Assembly: GCF_009617595.1 (NCBI RefSeq)
Contig: NZ_WIXK01000004.1
Location: 1-64,000 of the forward strand
Direction: 5' to 3'
Source: Tritonibacter aquimaris
Lineage (GTDB): Bacteria; Pseudomonadota; Alphaproteobacteria; Rhodobacterales; Rhodobacteraceae
DNA length: 64,000 nucleotides
The position numbers and the translations under genes are program-made. Positions 28,097-37,456 of the stretch are shown here, piece by piece; the stretch's first letter is position 1, and each line of letters opens with the position of its first letter. The notes under the pieces were generated by a model. That model was given only the letters and a program-made list of their open reading frames with translations. It was not told the DNA's origin and searched no databases.

Positions 28097-28207
28097 TCTA
28101 GCTGTGCTTTCTTTGGGCGGCGTTGTGCCAGAACGGCTTGCAAATCAGAGAAGACCAGCAGGGTTGGGTTAACCAGCGACGCAAACACATTCAAATCACC
28201 GAAGTGT

Positions 28208-28231
28208 ACCGGGGCAGCGCCCCTTTTTTTG
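28208..28231 (+). terminator. Rho-independent terminator
   Basis: GGGGC-AGC-GCCCC followed by seven T, 112 bp after the stop of the 100-residue protein gene. Confidence 0.85.
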
Positions 28232-28370
28232 TGCCTAATAGGCAGGGCTCGCATTTCGGCACGGTTTCGTGACAGAGGGTTATTCGTTTTCAGCGCGTGG
28301 ACACCTAAATCTGTAGAGAGCCGCCCAAAAACATTTGGGTGCTCTAGTCACACAGAGAGAGGTCCACCAC

Positions 28371-28787
28371 ATGAAAACTGCTGTTGTTTCCGCTGTTCTT
28401 CTGGCTGCGCTGCTGCCATCTCAGCTTGTCGCGGATGAGTTTCGCGCCCGCAATCACATGCGTGTGGCGCCGTTGAGCGACACTTTGATCGAGGTGGGCG
28501 GTTTTACGGGTAACTCTGGCTTGGTCGACTATTGGTGCGCGGTGGGCGACTATCTGCGTCGCGTCCGCCGTGAACCCTGGCAAAACAAAGTCTATGTTGC
28601 CCGCGGGCTTGGGGCTGCCCAAAAGGTCTACAGCCGCGAAACCGTATTGTTTTCGCTCGATCCTGCTGCGGATGGGGTTGAGGCGCTGCCAGCAGGCACC
28701 AAGATTGTGTCTACCCTGACCGTTGGCCGCTATCAGCGGGTCAATTCCGCGTTTTATTCCTGCCGCACCTTCCGGCCACGCGATTAG
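28371..28787 (+). CDS. Secreted protein of unknown function
   Basis: The 138-residue protein has a signal peptide (MKTAVVSAVLLAALLPSQLV, cut near VADE). Two cysteines (DYWCAVGDY and FYSCRTF) may pair. The mature part is basic. GAGAGAGG upstream fixes the start; an in-frame ATG 12 codons earlier lacks a site. The family is not recognised. Confidence 0.75.
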   Translation: MKTAVVSAVLLAALLPSQLVADEFRARNHMRVAPLSDTLIEVGGFTGNSGLVDYWCAVGDYLRRVRREPWQNKVYVARGLGAAQKVYSRETVLFSLDPAADGVEALPAGTKIVSTLTVGRYQRVNSAFYSCRTFRPRD

Positions 28788-28858
28788 GCTGTGCGGTCGC
28801 GCCTCATGATTGAACCCAAAGCCGCGGCCCGTTAAGCTCCGGCAAAAAGGTTGATCTG

Positions 28859-29278
28859 ATGCAGACGCGTTTCACGCTCCAGACCCGGGGGCAGGGGCTC
28901 TATGAATTTAGTCGGCAGGTGCAGGCCTGGGTGATGGATTGCGCACCTCAGAGTGCGCTCCTCACCCTATTTGTTCGCCACACCTCCTGTTCGCTTCTTA
29001 TTCAGGAAAACGCGGATCCCGAAGTGCAGGATGATCTCTTGGCGTATTTCAGTCGCCTTGTGCCCCCCAGCAGCGACCCATCGATGTCATATCTGCGCCA
29101 TACATATGAAGGTCCAGATGATATGCCTGCACATATTAAGGCCGCAATGATGCCCACCCACTTGTCGGTGCCTATCACAGATCGGCGGCTGGCGCTTGGG
29201 ACTTGGCAGGGGATCTTTCTGTTTGAACATCGTGATGCGCCCCACAACCGTGAGATCGTGGCGCATATTAGCGGATAA
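28859..29278 (+). CDS. YjbQ/UPF0047 family protein
   Basis: The 139-residue protein is a compact UPF0047 member. Family motifs are VRHTSCSLLIQENADP (residues about 40-55), YLRHTYEGPDDMPAHIKA with the conserved His residues, and LALGTWQGIFLFEHRD at the C-terminus. Escherichia coli YjbQ has weak thiamine-phosphate synthase activity; the physiological role is open. It stands alone upstream of nrdR. Confidence 0.92.
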   Translation: MQTRFTLQTRGQGLYEFSRQVQAWVMDCAPQSALLTLFVRHTSCSLLIQENADPEVQDDLLAYFSRLVPPSSDPSMSYLRHTYEGPDDMPAHIKAAMMPTHLSVPITDRRLALGTWQGIFLFEHRDAPHNREIVAHISG

Positions 29279-29409
29279 AACGCAGCGAAAATCTAGGTAT
29301 AGAGAGTTTATTTAGCCCCTACCCAAATCCTAGCGGCTCCCCTATAGTTGTGGATAACTAAGCCAGATGTAGCACAAGTTTCCGTTGTGGAAAGTGGGGG
29401 GACAGGCCA

Positions 29410-29880
29410 ATGCGTTGCCCGTTTTGTGGAAATATAGATACCCAGGTTAAGGATTCGCGCCCAGCCGAGGATCACGTATCCATTCGCCGTCGTCGGTTCT
29501 GCCCGGCCTGCAGCGGGCGCTTCACCACATATGAGCGGGTGCAGTTGCGCGATCTGGTGGTGGTGAAAACCAACGGTCGGCGGGAGAATTTTGATCGCGA
29601 CAAGCTGGAGCGATCCATTCGTATCTCGATGCAAAAACGCCCGGTCGAACCCGATCGCATTGATCAAATGATTTCGGGCATTGTGCGCCGCCTCGAAAGC
29701 ATGGGCGACACAGATATTCCCTCCAAACGCATCGGTGAGATTGTGATGGAGGCACTGGCGCGCATTGACACCGTGGCTTATGTACGCTTTGCAAGCGTTT
29801 ATAAGAACTTCCAGGCCGCAGACGACTTTGAAGATTTTGTGCATGAGCTGCGGCCGGAGTTGCCACCGGAAGACAACTGA
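29410..29880 (+). CDS. nrdR: Transcriptional repressor NrdR
   Basis: NrdR (156 aa) represses ribonucleotide reductase genes in response to dATP/ATP. The N-terminal zinc ribbon has CPFC (3-6) and CPAC (31-34). The ATP-cone domain covers about residues 48-138 ([20 protein letters not shown]). It heads the riboflavin gene row, as in many bacteria. The likely target nrdHIEF lies 22 kb to the left, where a possible NrdR box overlaps the promoter. Confidence 0.97.
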   Translation: MRCPFCGNIDTQVKDSRPAEDHVSIRRRRFCPACSGRFTTYERVQLRDLVVVKTNGRRENFDRDKLERSIRISMQKRPVEPDRIDQMISGIVRRLESMGDTDIPSKRIGEIVMEALARIDTVAYVRFASVYKNFQAADDFEDFVHELRPELPPEDN

Positions 29881-29906
29881 TCTTCCCCCGTTCAGGTGAT
29901 CTCGGC

Positions 29907-31013
29907 ATGAGCGATTTAGACAAACGATTTATGGCGCTGGCCCTGTCTTTGGGGCGGCGCGGCATGGGCCGGTGCTGGCCAAACCCTGCTGTCGGCTGTG
30001 TGATTGTAAAAGAGGGCCGCATTTTGGGCCGCGGCTGGACGCAACCGGGCGGGCGGCCCCATGCCGAACCGGTGGCACTGGCGCAGGCCGGTGAAGGCGC
30101 GCGTGGGGCCACGGCCTATGTGACGCTTGAACCCTGTTCGCACTATGGCAAAACTCCACCCTGTTCTGAGGCGTTGATCAAGGCCGGAGTGGCGCGCGTT
30201 GTCGCCGCGATCGAAGACAGCGATCCGCGTGTTTCGGGGCAGGGCTTTCAGATGCTGCGCGACGCGGGCATTCAGGTCGACACCGGCGTGTTGGCGGATC
30301 AGGCCGCGCGCGATCTTGCGGGTTTCTTTCGCCGGATTGAGCAGGGTCGCCCTTGGGTCACGCTGAAGCTTGCAAGCTCCTTTGACGGGCGCATTGCCAC
30401 AGGTTCTGGTCAAAGCAAATGGATCACAGGTCCTGAATCGCGCCGCCTGGTGCATGCCATGCGCATGCGCCATGATGCGGTGATGGTGGGGGGAGGCACG
30501 GCGCGCGCGGATGATCCCTCGCTCACCGTGCGTGACCTTGGTGTGGATCACCAGCCTGTGCGCGTTGTAATCTCACGCCATCTCGACCTCCCGCTGATGA
30601 GCCAACTCGCCCGCACCGCCAAAGAGGTTCCGGTCTGGCTCTGCCATGGGGCAGGCGTTGCCCATGAACGTGTTGAGGCCTGGGATGGGCTTGGGGCCAA
30701 GCTACTGCCCTGTGCGCTCCATGGTGTGCAGCTGGATCCCAATGATATTTTGCGCCAGCTTGGTCAGGCGGGGCTCAACAGTGTGTTCTGCGAAGGCGGC
30801 TCTGCGCTTGCGGCATCGCTGCTGGCCTTTGATCTTGTTGATGAACTCATCGGCTTTAGCGCGGGTCTTGCGATTGGCGCCGAAGGCTTGCCCTCTGTTG
30901 GGGCGATGGGGCTTGGCCAGCTTGATGAAGCGCCGCGCTATGTCCTGGATGAGCTACGCCCGGTTGGGGGGGATGTGCTGCACCGTTGGGTACGTCGTCA
31001 GGAAAAGATTTAG
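29907..31013 (+). CDS. ribD: Bifunctional diaminohydroxyphosphoribosylaminopyrimidine deaminase / reductase RibD
   Basis: RibD (368 aa) performs the second and third steps of riboflavin synthesis. The deaminase domain (1-145) has the zinc site HAEPVAL and PCSHYGKTPPCSEALI. The reductase domain (about 148-360) has KLASSFDGRIAT and VMVGGGTARADDPSLTVR. It is 26 bp downstream of nrdR. Its last four bases overlap the end of the convergent kpsC gene, which separates it from ribE by about 4.8 kb. Confidence 0.96.
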   Translation: MSDLDKRFMALALSLGRRGMGRCWPNPAVGCVIVKEGRILGRGWTQPGGRPHAEPVALAQAGEGARGATAYVTLEPCSHYGKTPPCSEALIKAGVARVVAAIEDSDPRVSGQGFQMLRDAGIQVDTGVLADQAARDLAGFFRRIEQGRPWVTLKLASSFDGRIATGSGQSKWITGPESRRLVHAMRMRHDAVMVGGGTARADDPSLTVRDLGVDHQPVRVVISRHLDLPLMSQLARTAKEVPVWLCHGAGVAHERVEAWDGLGAKLLPCALHGVQLDPNDILRQLGQAGLNSVFCEGGSALAASLLAFDLVDELIGFSAGLAIGAEGLPSVGAMGLGQLDEAPRYVLDELRPVGGDVLHRWVRRQEKI

Positions 31014-33043
31014 CGCCGCCACAGATGCGCATAGGACGCAAAAATCCCCTGTAGTTTTGACAGGCTGCGGTTTTTCAGGCCGGGCGCGGGGATGTCCGCG
31101 CGCTCAAGCCGATCTACTACCACTTCCACCGGGCAGGGCAGGCGGGTCTTGGGGTCAAAATAGCGTGGATAATCAATCAAGACGGCATGGGCCAATCCCA
31201 GCAGCTTGGGGCGCGCTTTGCGCGTTGATGGCACCACGCCCAGATCCCGCGTCAGCCCCCAGCCTGCATAAAACGGCGCACCAAGGGTGGTGACTTTCAC
31301 GCCGCGCAGCAGCGCTTCAAACCCCAAAAGCGAGGTCATGGTCCAAACCTCCTGAACCTGATCCAAAAGCGCCATAGCATCTGCGTGATGCGCCACCACA
31401 TCAGCAAGCTCTTCAGGGATGGTGACAGCCCCCTTGCGCAACCCGGCCTCAACATCGGGGTGGGGTTTGTAGATGATCACCGCATCCGGGTTGTCGGCGC
31501 GCACCCGGCGCAACAGATCAAGGTTTGTGCGTGTTTTGCTGCTGCCGGTCAGGATCGAGGCATCATCTTCCACCTGACCCGGCACTAGAATGCGGTGGCC
31601 CTCGGGCAGTTCGGGCAATTCACCCGCAAGATTGTACTTTGACAGGCTGGCGCGAATGATCCGCATCACCAGTGCCTCTGCGCGAAGCTCTTCCTCGGCG
31701 CTCAGGCTTTCGCGTGTGGCGATCAGATCCTGCAGGTCAGACGGCTGACTGGGATCATAGTAAATACCCTGCTGATCCAGCACCAAAGACAGCGGCGGCA
31801 CCAGTTCCGCGCCAAGCCCACGCGAGCGCAAAAAGCCGTCTTCAACCCGCCACGCGCCCTGATGATCTGAGCGGGCCTTGCTGGCCCAGACCATCCAGTT
31901 TTTGCCGCTTTTACGGGCTTCATCCGTATCATCGCTGAAACTCATCGCCAAATGGCGACCAAACACCTGTTGCAGCGGCTGCCGTTTCCACAGGCGCATC
32001 TCAGAGGCCACCCAGCCCGCACGATCCTGCCGCCAGGCGCGCACCTCTGCTTCTAAGATGTCGATGGCACGGTCCAGCTCACAGAGCTCATCTTTAAACG
32101 GGTCATACCAGGCCGGATATATCATCATCGTAGCGGCAAAAAGCTGCGCCCGTGTAAGTTTGCGCGCCCGTCGATCCAATGGAAATTCATCCTGGGTGAG
32201 CCCCCAGCCCGCATAAAACGGCTGGCCAAAGACGCGCGGCTTGTGCCCGGCCAGAATGGCTTCAAAACCCAGCTGCGACGACACGGTATAAACCGCCACC
32301 GCACCTTCAAGAAGCGCCCAAGGTGACACCGGGTGATCAAACAGCTCAACCCGCCCTTGCGCATCGCGTTTGCTAAAATACCCGCTGCGAAACCCAGCCG
32401 TGCTCTCAGGATGGGTCTTGATCAGGATACGCGCGCCGGGGTGTTCTTCTTGTGCAAAAACAAGCATTTCGCGAAACCGTGCAAGATCGGCATTCTCAGC
32501 ATCTGGAACGGATGCGCGCACCGAGGCATCCCCACGGGTCTGATCTACCACCAGCACATAACCGGGCTCAGGCACTTCAGCGTCTGGGGTGAATGCGTTG
32601 TATTTTGACAGATGCAGATCGCGCAGACGATCAATCAAGCCCCGCGCGCGCCGCATCATCTGGCTGTCATCAAGCGGCTCCTGTGTCAGGATCTCTTCCA
32701 GCTCGCTGGGCTGGGACGGGTCAAAATGCACGCCTTTCTGATCGATCAGCAGCCCCAGCGGTGGGCTGCCTGCACGCCCCGGCAACACGGATCGTAAAAA
32801 CGCATCCTCCACCCGCACGAGCCCGGTGCCATATTTTTCCGCTATAGCCCGGCCGCGATGTGCAGTTGGCGAATTGCCCCAGATGCCAACAAGATCACCG
32901 TCTTTTGGCAGGCCCAGACAGGTTTCATAGCCGCTCAATGACAGAATGCGTCTTAGGCGTTTTTGGCGTAAGAACCCGCCGTTATAGACAAAAAGCCGGG
33001 AGCGTTTGCCCCCGGCTTCCGCCTGGCTGACCGTCAGCCGCAT
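31010..33043 (-). CDS. kpsC: Capsule polysaccharide synthesis protein KpsC (Kdo-transferase type)
   Basis: This 677-residue protein is a tandem duplicate. Each half repeats the same motifs: VRVEDAFLRS / WRVEDGFLRS, IDQKGVHFDPSQPSELE / LDQQGIYYDPSQPSDLQ, IKTHPE / YKPHPD, and QPFYAGWGLTQD / APFYAGWGLTRD. In Escherichia coli KpsC the two domains are retaining beta-Kdo transferases that build the glycolipid linker of group 2 capsules with KpsS. Start 33043 is 5 bp after the Wza-like gene stop; an ATG at 33124 would lie within that gene. It converges on ribD with a 4-bp overlap. Confidence 0.93.
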   Translation of the reverse strand: MRLTVSQAEAGGKRSRLFVYNGGFLRQKRLRRILSLSGYETCLGLPKDGDLVGIWGNSPTAHRGRAIAEKYGTGLVRVEDAFLRSVLPGRAGSPPLGLLIDQKGVHFDPSQPSELEEILTQEPLDDSQMMRRARGLIDRLRDLHLSKYNAFTPDAEVPEPGYVLVVDQTRGDASVRASVPDAENADLARFREMLVFAQEEHPGARILIKTHPESTAGFRSGYFSKRDAQGRVELFDHPVSPWALLEGAVAVYTVSSQLGFEAILAGHKPRVFGQPFYAGWGLTQDEFPLDRRARKLTRAQLFAATMMIYPAWYDPFKDELCELDRAIDILEAEVRAWRQDRAGWVASEMRLWKRQPLQQVFGRHLAMSFSDDTDEARKSGKNWMVWASKARSDHQGAWRVEDGFLRSRGLGAELVPPLSLVLDQQGIYYDPSQPSDLQDLIATRESLSAEEELRAEALVMRIIRASLSKYNLAGELPELPEGHRILVPGQVEDDASILTGSSKTRTNLDLLRRVRADNPDAVIIYKPHPDVEAGLRKGAVTIPEELADVVAHHADAMALLDQVQEVWTMTSLLGFEALLRGVKVTTLGAPFYAGWGLTRDLGVVPSTRKARPKLLGLAHAVLIDYPRYFDPKTRLPCPVEVVVDRLERADIPAPGLKNRSLSKLQGIFASYAHLWRR

Positions 33044-33048
33044 CAGAT

Positions 33049-34182
33049 TTACCCGCCCAGCGACGAGGTCACGCTGGTGATCGAACCCACAGGGGTTACC
33101 AGCAGCGAAATGGTTTTGGTCCACTGCGCATATGGCGCTTCGGTGACGTAAAGCGTGTCTTGGTCGCGAATGACAAAATCGCGCGCCATGAACAGCCCGT
33201 TGGGCTCTTCGAGGTTCAGCACGTAGACCAGACGCTGCGCCCCAACTAGATCGTCACGCCCAAGCACCTGATTGGCAATCTCTGCAGGCTCATTGCGCAA
33301 AACAAACACACCGGTTGGGTCCGAGGCTGCAGAGACCAGACCGCCAACCTGTGCAATTGCCTCAAGTGCGGACATGTCGCGGCTTTCAAAGGGGACACGC
33401 GCCTGGGTGTTGGTTGCGCCAAGCGCGGTAAAGCTGCGGGTGTCGGCCTCAACCAGGATCTTGTCACCGCCACGCAGGGCAATATCAAGCTGCGGGTGTT
33501 CATAGAGATCCTGCAGCCAGATCTTGCCGCTTTCATGGCCGCGGATCAGGGTGATCTGGGCGATGTCAGGTTCAATCGCAACGCCGCCCGCCTGTGACAG
33601 CATATTGGCAAGGGTCCGGGTCGGGCGCTCAATCGGATATACGCCTTGGCCATTCACGGCGCCGGTCAGGCTGACAGAGGCGCCATCACCTGCAAGACGG
33701 CGCACCTGAACCTGTGGATCCGGGGTCTGCCCTTCAAGTTCTTTGGTGATGGATTTGCGCAGCTGCTCCGGCGTGTTGCCAGATGCACGCACGCGGCCTG
33801 CATAAGGCACAAAGATAAAGCCAGCGCTGTCGACCTGAACTTCTTCAAGTGTGGTGAATTTGGTTGCTTCACCCGCCAAAAGCCCATCATCCACGTTTTC
33901 CCAGATGGTCAGCCCCAAAACATCGCCGGGACGGATCACATCAGAGGTCAGGCGCGATGCATTGGTGAATGTCTCGGAAAAGCCAAGCGCAGGCACCACA
34001 GCGGTGGCACGGGTCACGCGGTCATTTACAGAAACGATAAAGGCGTCGCCTTCGCGCTGTACGGAGCCAGCAAAGATCTGGCGTTTATTGGGGCCAACCT
34101 GGGGCAGGCCACAGGATGCAACAACACCAACGGCGGCAAAAAGGGCGATGGAACGCGCCCATCCAAAGGGTACGGATTTCAC
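33049..34182 (-). CDS. Polysaccharide export outer-membrane lipoprotein (Wza/KpsD-like)
   Basis: The 377-residue protein has a lipoprotein signal (VKSVPFGWARSIALFAAVG, lipobox VASC with Cys about 25). The Poly_export region (DVIRPGDVLGLTIWENV, then VDSAGFIFVPYAGRVRASG) is followed by SLBB-type repeats (VSLTGAVNGQGVYPI, ARVPFESRDMSALEAI). Such proteins form the outer-membrane channel for capsule export. GTG at 34182 is chosen, with AGGAG eight bases upstream; the ATG at 34245 would bury the signal peptide. It lies between kpsS and kpsC. No KpsE/M/T partners are in the window. Confidence 0.88.
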   Translation of the reverse strand: MKSVPFGWARSIALFAAVGVVASCGLPQVGPNKRQIFAGSVQREGDAFIVSVNDRVTRATAVVPALGFSETFTNASRLTSDVIRPGDVLGLTIWENVDDGLLAGEATKFTTLEEVQVDSAGFIFVPYAGRVRASGNTPEQLRKSITKELEGQTPDPQVQVRRLAGDGASVSLTGAVNGQGVYPIERPTRTLANMLSQAGGVAIEPDIAQITLIRGHESGKIWLQDLYEHPQLDIALRGGDKILVEADTRSFTALGATNTQARVPFESRDMSALEAIAQVGGLVSAASDPTGVFVLRNEPAEIANQVLGRDDLVGAQRLVYVLNLEEPNGLFMARDFVIRDQDTLYVTEAPYAQWTKTISLLVTPVGSITSVTSSLGG

Positions 34183-34271
34183 TGCTCGGTCTCCTGACCT
34201 AAATTGTAACTGCCTCAGGTTTTTTGTGCAGCCTAGCGAAGACATTAGGAAAAATCCAGTCTTGCGCGTGT

Positions 34272-35570
34272 TCAGCTTTCGTTGACCAAACGCAACTGTT
34301 GCCGTGGTGCCGCTGTGCCAAGCTTTAACGCATCATACGGGTCATCTGCAGCGAGAATCAGATCCACCACCTGACGCAGCAGTTGGCGTCGCCCGGATTT
34401 GGAATAAAACCCTCCGGGAATCTGTGAGGTTTCCAACAAAAAGCGGCGATAATCACGATAAGCGCGCGCATCCGGGCGTTCGGGCTGGGCAAAAAACGCA
34501 TCCAACGCCTGCTGGGAGACAAACTCTTCCTTGTCATAAACAGCACGGCCAAAAACCTTGAGCGGGATGCCGCGCCACAGCACCTGCTGGCCCGCGGTCG
34601 AATTGACGGTGATTGCGGCGCGCGCCTCATTCAAAAGACCCGCCAATTTGCCACCGCGCACATAATGAACCCGATCAGATATGCCATAGGCGCGCGCCAG
34701 CTGGCGCAGCCGTTTGCGCAAAGGCACACGACCGTTTTCCAGCGGATGTGCCTTGACGACAAGATGGTGATGACCCGGCGCGCCTTTGGCAAATTCACAC
34801 ACCACCAGGTCAAGAAATTCATCCATGGTTGCAAAGGGCGAATGCATCTGAAACGAGCTGTCATGTTCCAGCTGCAATAGCGCCAGATGATAGGGAAACC
34901 CGCCCTGTGTCACCCGCCAGGTGGCAATGCGCCGATCCAGCGCATGCAAAGGCATCAGTAGAAGTCTTTGCAAATAAAGCTGAAATTCTCTGGTCACGCT
35001 CAATGCGCGATGGGGACGGAAATTGCGATAGCTCCGATTGCAGAACATCACAAACCAATGATAAAGCGCGCCATAAAACACATGCTGGCGCATATCCCCC
35101 CAATGGGACGGCGGCAGCGGCGCTTCCATGTCTGAGCGTTCTAAGGCTTTTTGCATGTCTCGCACGCTCAACCTCATCAGCTTGGAATGCCCGTTGGAGC
35201 CGCCCCGCTCATAGGTGACCCAATAGGGGCGCATATAGCCTTCTTCAAACACGTGAATAGTCAGGCCGCGCGTCTGGGCGATTTTAACGGCCTCTGCGTG
35301 AATGGGCCTTGTGTCACCATAAAGAACAATATCGGTGGCGCCCTGGTCTGCGATCAGCTGCTCAAAATATGCGGGCCAGTTTTCTGGCGTGCCGCGATAA
35401 GGGTGATAGCTGGGGCGATCGCGCCAAAACGCCCGGTCTCCCGCGTTGAACCCCACCCGGCACACGCTGGCGCCAGCACGCTGCAGCATCTTTGCCAGCT
35501 GCATAAAAAACGGGCCATGTGGTCCTTGGAGGAACAAAAAATGGCGTTTATGGGGGGCGGTTACGGTCAT
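34272..35570 (-). CDS. kpsS: Capsule polysaccharide export/synthesis protein KpsS
   Basis: This protein (432 aa) matches KpsS/LipB glycosyltransferases: FLFLQGPHGPFFMQLAKML at the N-terminus, VFEEGYMRPYWVTYERGG, LVVKAHPLENGR and ITVNSTAGQQVLWRGIPLKV. KpsS adds the first Kdo to phosphatidylglycerol, and KpsC extends it. The start at MTVTAPHKRHF is chosen by length, but no good ribosome site precedes it. It is the first gene of the leftward capsule block, divergent from ribE. Confidence 0.9.
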   Translation of the reverse strand: MTVTAPHKRHFLFLQGPHGPFFMQLAKMLQRAGASVCRVGFNAGDRAFWRDRPSYHPYRGTPENWPAYFEQLIADQGATDIVLYGDTRPIHAEAVKIAQTRGLTIHVFEEGYMRPYWVTYERGGSNGHSKLMRLSVRDMQKALERSDMEAPLPPSHWGDMRQHVFYGALYHWFVMFCNRSYRNFRPHRALSVTREFQLYLQRLLLMPLHALDRRIATWRVTQGGFPYHLALLQLEHDSSFQMHSPFATMDEFLDLVVCEFAKGAPGHHHLVVKAHPLENGRVPLRKRLRQLARAYGISDRVHYVRGGKLAGLLNEARAAITVNSTAGQQVLWRGIPLKVFGRAVYDKEEFVSQQALDAFFAQPERPDARAYRDYRRFLLETSQIPGGFYSKSGRRQLLRQVVDLILAADDPYDALKLGTAAPRQQLRLVNES

Positions 35571-35789
35571 ATCGCGGGTGATGATACCGGTTTGGTCTGG
35601 TGTTATGGTTAATGGCTTTAGATAAAATTTCACTGCGGCGAAACTGTGGCGGCGTTGATGGCGTGATTTTGTTGGAGCACGTGGCTTGAAAACATATGTG
35701 TGCACGACTGCGGTCTTGCCGCATCCATGATCTCGCATTACCTCTCGGTAGGAACAGCGGCTTTATCGGCCCGAACAGGAGATTTCGAC

Positions 35790-36383
35790 ATGTTTACAGG
35801 CATCATCACCGATATCGGAGTTATCACTGAGCTTGAGCAGCAAGGTGACCTGCGCGCCCGCATTCAGACCAGCTATGATACCGCTGGTATTGATATGGGC
35901 GCATCGATTGCCTCAAATGGGTGCTGCCTGACCGTGGTTGCGCTGGGTGATGATTGGTATGATGTGCAGATCTCGGCCGAGAGCCTGGACAAAACCAATA
36001 TCGGCGACTGGAAAGTGGGCAGCCGACTCAACCTGGAGCGCGCGCTGAAAGTGGGCGACGAACTGGGCGGCCATATTGTTTCCGGCCATGTTGATGGCGT
36101 GGCTGAGATCATTGCCATGCAGGACGAAGGCGACAGCACCCGTGTCACCCTGCGCGCACCAGAAGAATTTGCAAAATTCATTGCGCCCAAGGGTTCGGTT
36201 GCGCTGAACGGCACATCGCTTACGGTTAATGAGGTCGATGGTTGTGATTTTGGTATCAATTTCATTCCCCACACCAAAGAGGTGACCATTTGGGGCGACG
36301 CCAAAGTGGGGGATCGGATCAATCTGGAAATCGACACGGTTGCCCGCTATGTGGCGCGGCTTGGGGATTATAACGCGTTGTGA
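35790..36383 (+). CDS. ribE: Riboflavin synthase alpha chain
   Basis: RibE (197 aa) dismutates two lumazines into riboflavin. Two lumazine-binding repeats are clear, each opening with a G-I/H-x pattern: MFTGIITDIGVI (1-90) and GGHIVSGHVDGVAEI (about 93-190), with SIASNGCCLTVV and SVALNGTSLTVNEV in matching places. AGGAG lies nine bases upstream of the start; ORF extension to 35700 is not needed. Its stop overlaps the next gene (GTGA). Confidence 0.97.
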   Translation: MFTGIITDIGVITELEQQGDLRARIQTSYDTAGIDMGASIASNGCCLTVVALGDDWYDVQISAESLDKTNIGDWKVGSRLNLERALKVGDELGGHIVSGHVDGVAEIIAMQDEGDSTRVTLRAPEEFAKFIAPKGSVALNGTSLTVNEVDGCDFGINFIPHTKEVTIWGDAKVGDRINLEIDTVARYVARLGDYNAL

Positions 36384-36955
36384 TCGCGGGCATTGGTCAT
36401 AATCAGGGCCCTTCGATGGAGGCCGGCCACCGCTGGCGCACCCATCAATGGCGCAAAGCCCAGCAGCAGTTGATGCGCAAAACCATTCCGTTGACGATTG
36501 TACGGATGCGAATGAAACGCGCGACTGAGCTGGGGATGGATTACAAGACCTATGCTACCATTCGTCAGGCGTCGGGGCAGGATATTCTTGCCCTGATGTT
36601 TTCGTCCAATGCGCTGCGTATTATCGGGCAGGGGGCCAAACTGCCCGATGCTGAGGACCGCGCGTTGCAGACCGTGCGGGCAGCTCAGAAACTGTCTTTG
36701 GTACATCCTCCCAACACGCCCGAGCAGGTGCTGGCGGCAAACCCTGTACTTGATGCGGCGGATATTGCGCCCAAGTTCAATGAAAGCTGGAGCCAGATGC
36801 GTGATCGTGTCTCTGGGCTTATTCAGACACAAAAACTGCCGAGAAATACAGTTCTGATCATTGGTGATGCTCCGTTGGAGCACAACTGGAGCACCGCCGC
36901 CCACGCCGCAGGCTACTTGCCTGCATCGCGTTATTTTCAAAGCGCAACGGTTTAA
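36380..36955 (+). CDS. Protein of unknown function within the riboflavin gene row
   Basis: This 191-residue protein starts with GTG overlapping the ribE stop by 4 bp, so it is translated with ribE. The N-terminus has the short motif GIGHNQGPSME, a phrase I have seen in alphaproteobacterial and phage-like small proteins. A basic helical stretch follows (RWRTHQWRKAQQQLMRKTI). The middle resembles a DNA-binding or adaptor helix bundle (TELGMDYKTYATIRQASG). No enzyme motif is visible and no link to riboflavin chemistry can be shown. Function unknown. Confidence 0.75.
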   Translation: MIAGIGHNQGPSMEAGHRWRTHQWRKAQQQLMRKTIPLTIVRMRMKRATELGMDYKTYATIRQASGQDILALMFSSNALRIIGQGAKLPDAEDRALQTVRAAQKLSLVHPPNTPEQVLAANPVLDAADIAPKFNESWSQMRDRVSGLIQTQKLPRNTVLIIGDAPLEHNWSTAAHAAGYLPASRYFQSATV

Positions 36956-37456
36956 CAGGCGAAGGCTCCCGCGCCTTGTTCAGGCATCACAGATGCCCGT
37001 CCAGAAGCCTTGGGCCGGGCAGGTTGCTGCGCAACCTGCAGCATCGCCCGCCAACCTCTATCGAAAAGAGATGACCGGTCGGCCGTATTGGGGCCGAAAA
37101 TATTCAAACCCGGTGCGCGCCTGCAAATAGGCTGCGTAGCAAGGGGAACGACAGGTTTCATGACTGTGATGGCCTGCGCAGTTGCCGTGAAACGTGAAGT
37201 GAATGCTCTCAAAACGATATCTAATACCGCAAATTTTACGCAGCGCAGATGTGCAAAGCGGGCGGCGGCGGCCCTGATGGGGGCGTGATACATGCGGTAA
37301 ACTGTCGAATAGAACCCGCAAGGCGCAGATGCGCCGCGGATGGTCGCAGGAGTAAGGCTGGTATTTGTAAAATGCGTGGTCTATCCCTGTTATCAAAGGT
37401 GCCCCTTTTTGCTGGGGCCTGTCCACACAACTAGACTGCCCGCTGAGGATTGCCCC
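36956..37456. other. 500-bp spacer before ribBA
   Basis: No FMN-riboswitch motif and no convincing gene is seen. There is a perfect 9-bp hairpin (GCAGGTTGC-TGC-GCAACCTGC, 37019-37039) without a T run and a smaller one (GGCGCA-GA-TGCGCC, about 37323). A weak 42-codon ORF starts at 37160 but lacks a convincing ribosome site. The length within an otherwise tight gene row suggests a promoter or leader here. Confidence 0.45.

Noticed and set aside
37160-37288. 42-codon ORF in the ribBA leader
   Set aside because: It has no good ribosome site and an unremarkable sequence; kept only as a note in the spacer entry.
36956-37456. FMN riboswitch before ribBA
   Set aside because: The spacer was read for the conserved FMN-element boxes (AGGGT...CCCGACCGGCGGT-like); none are present on either strand.
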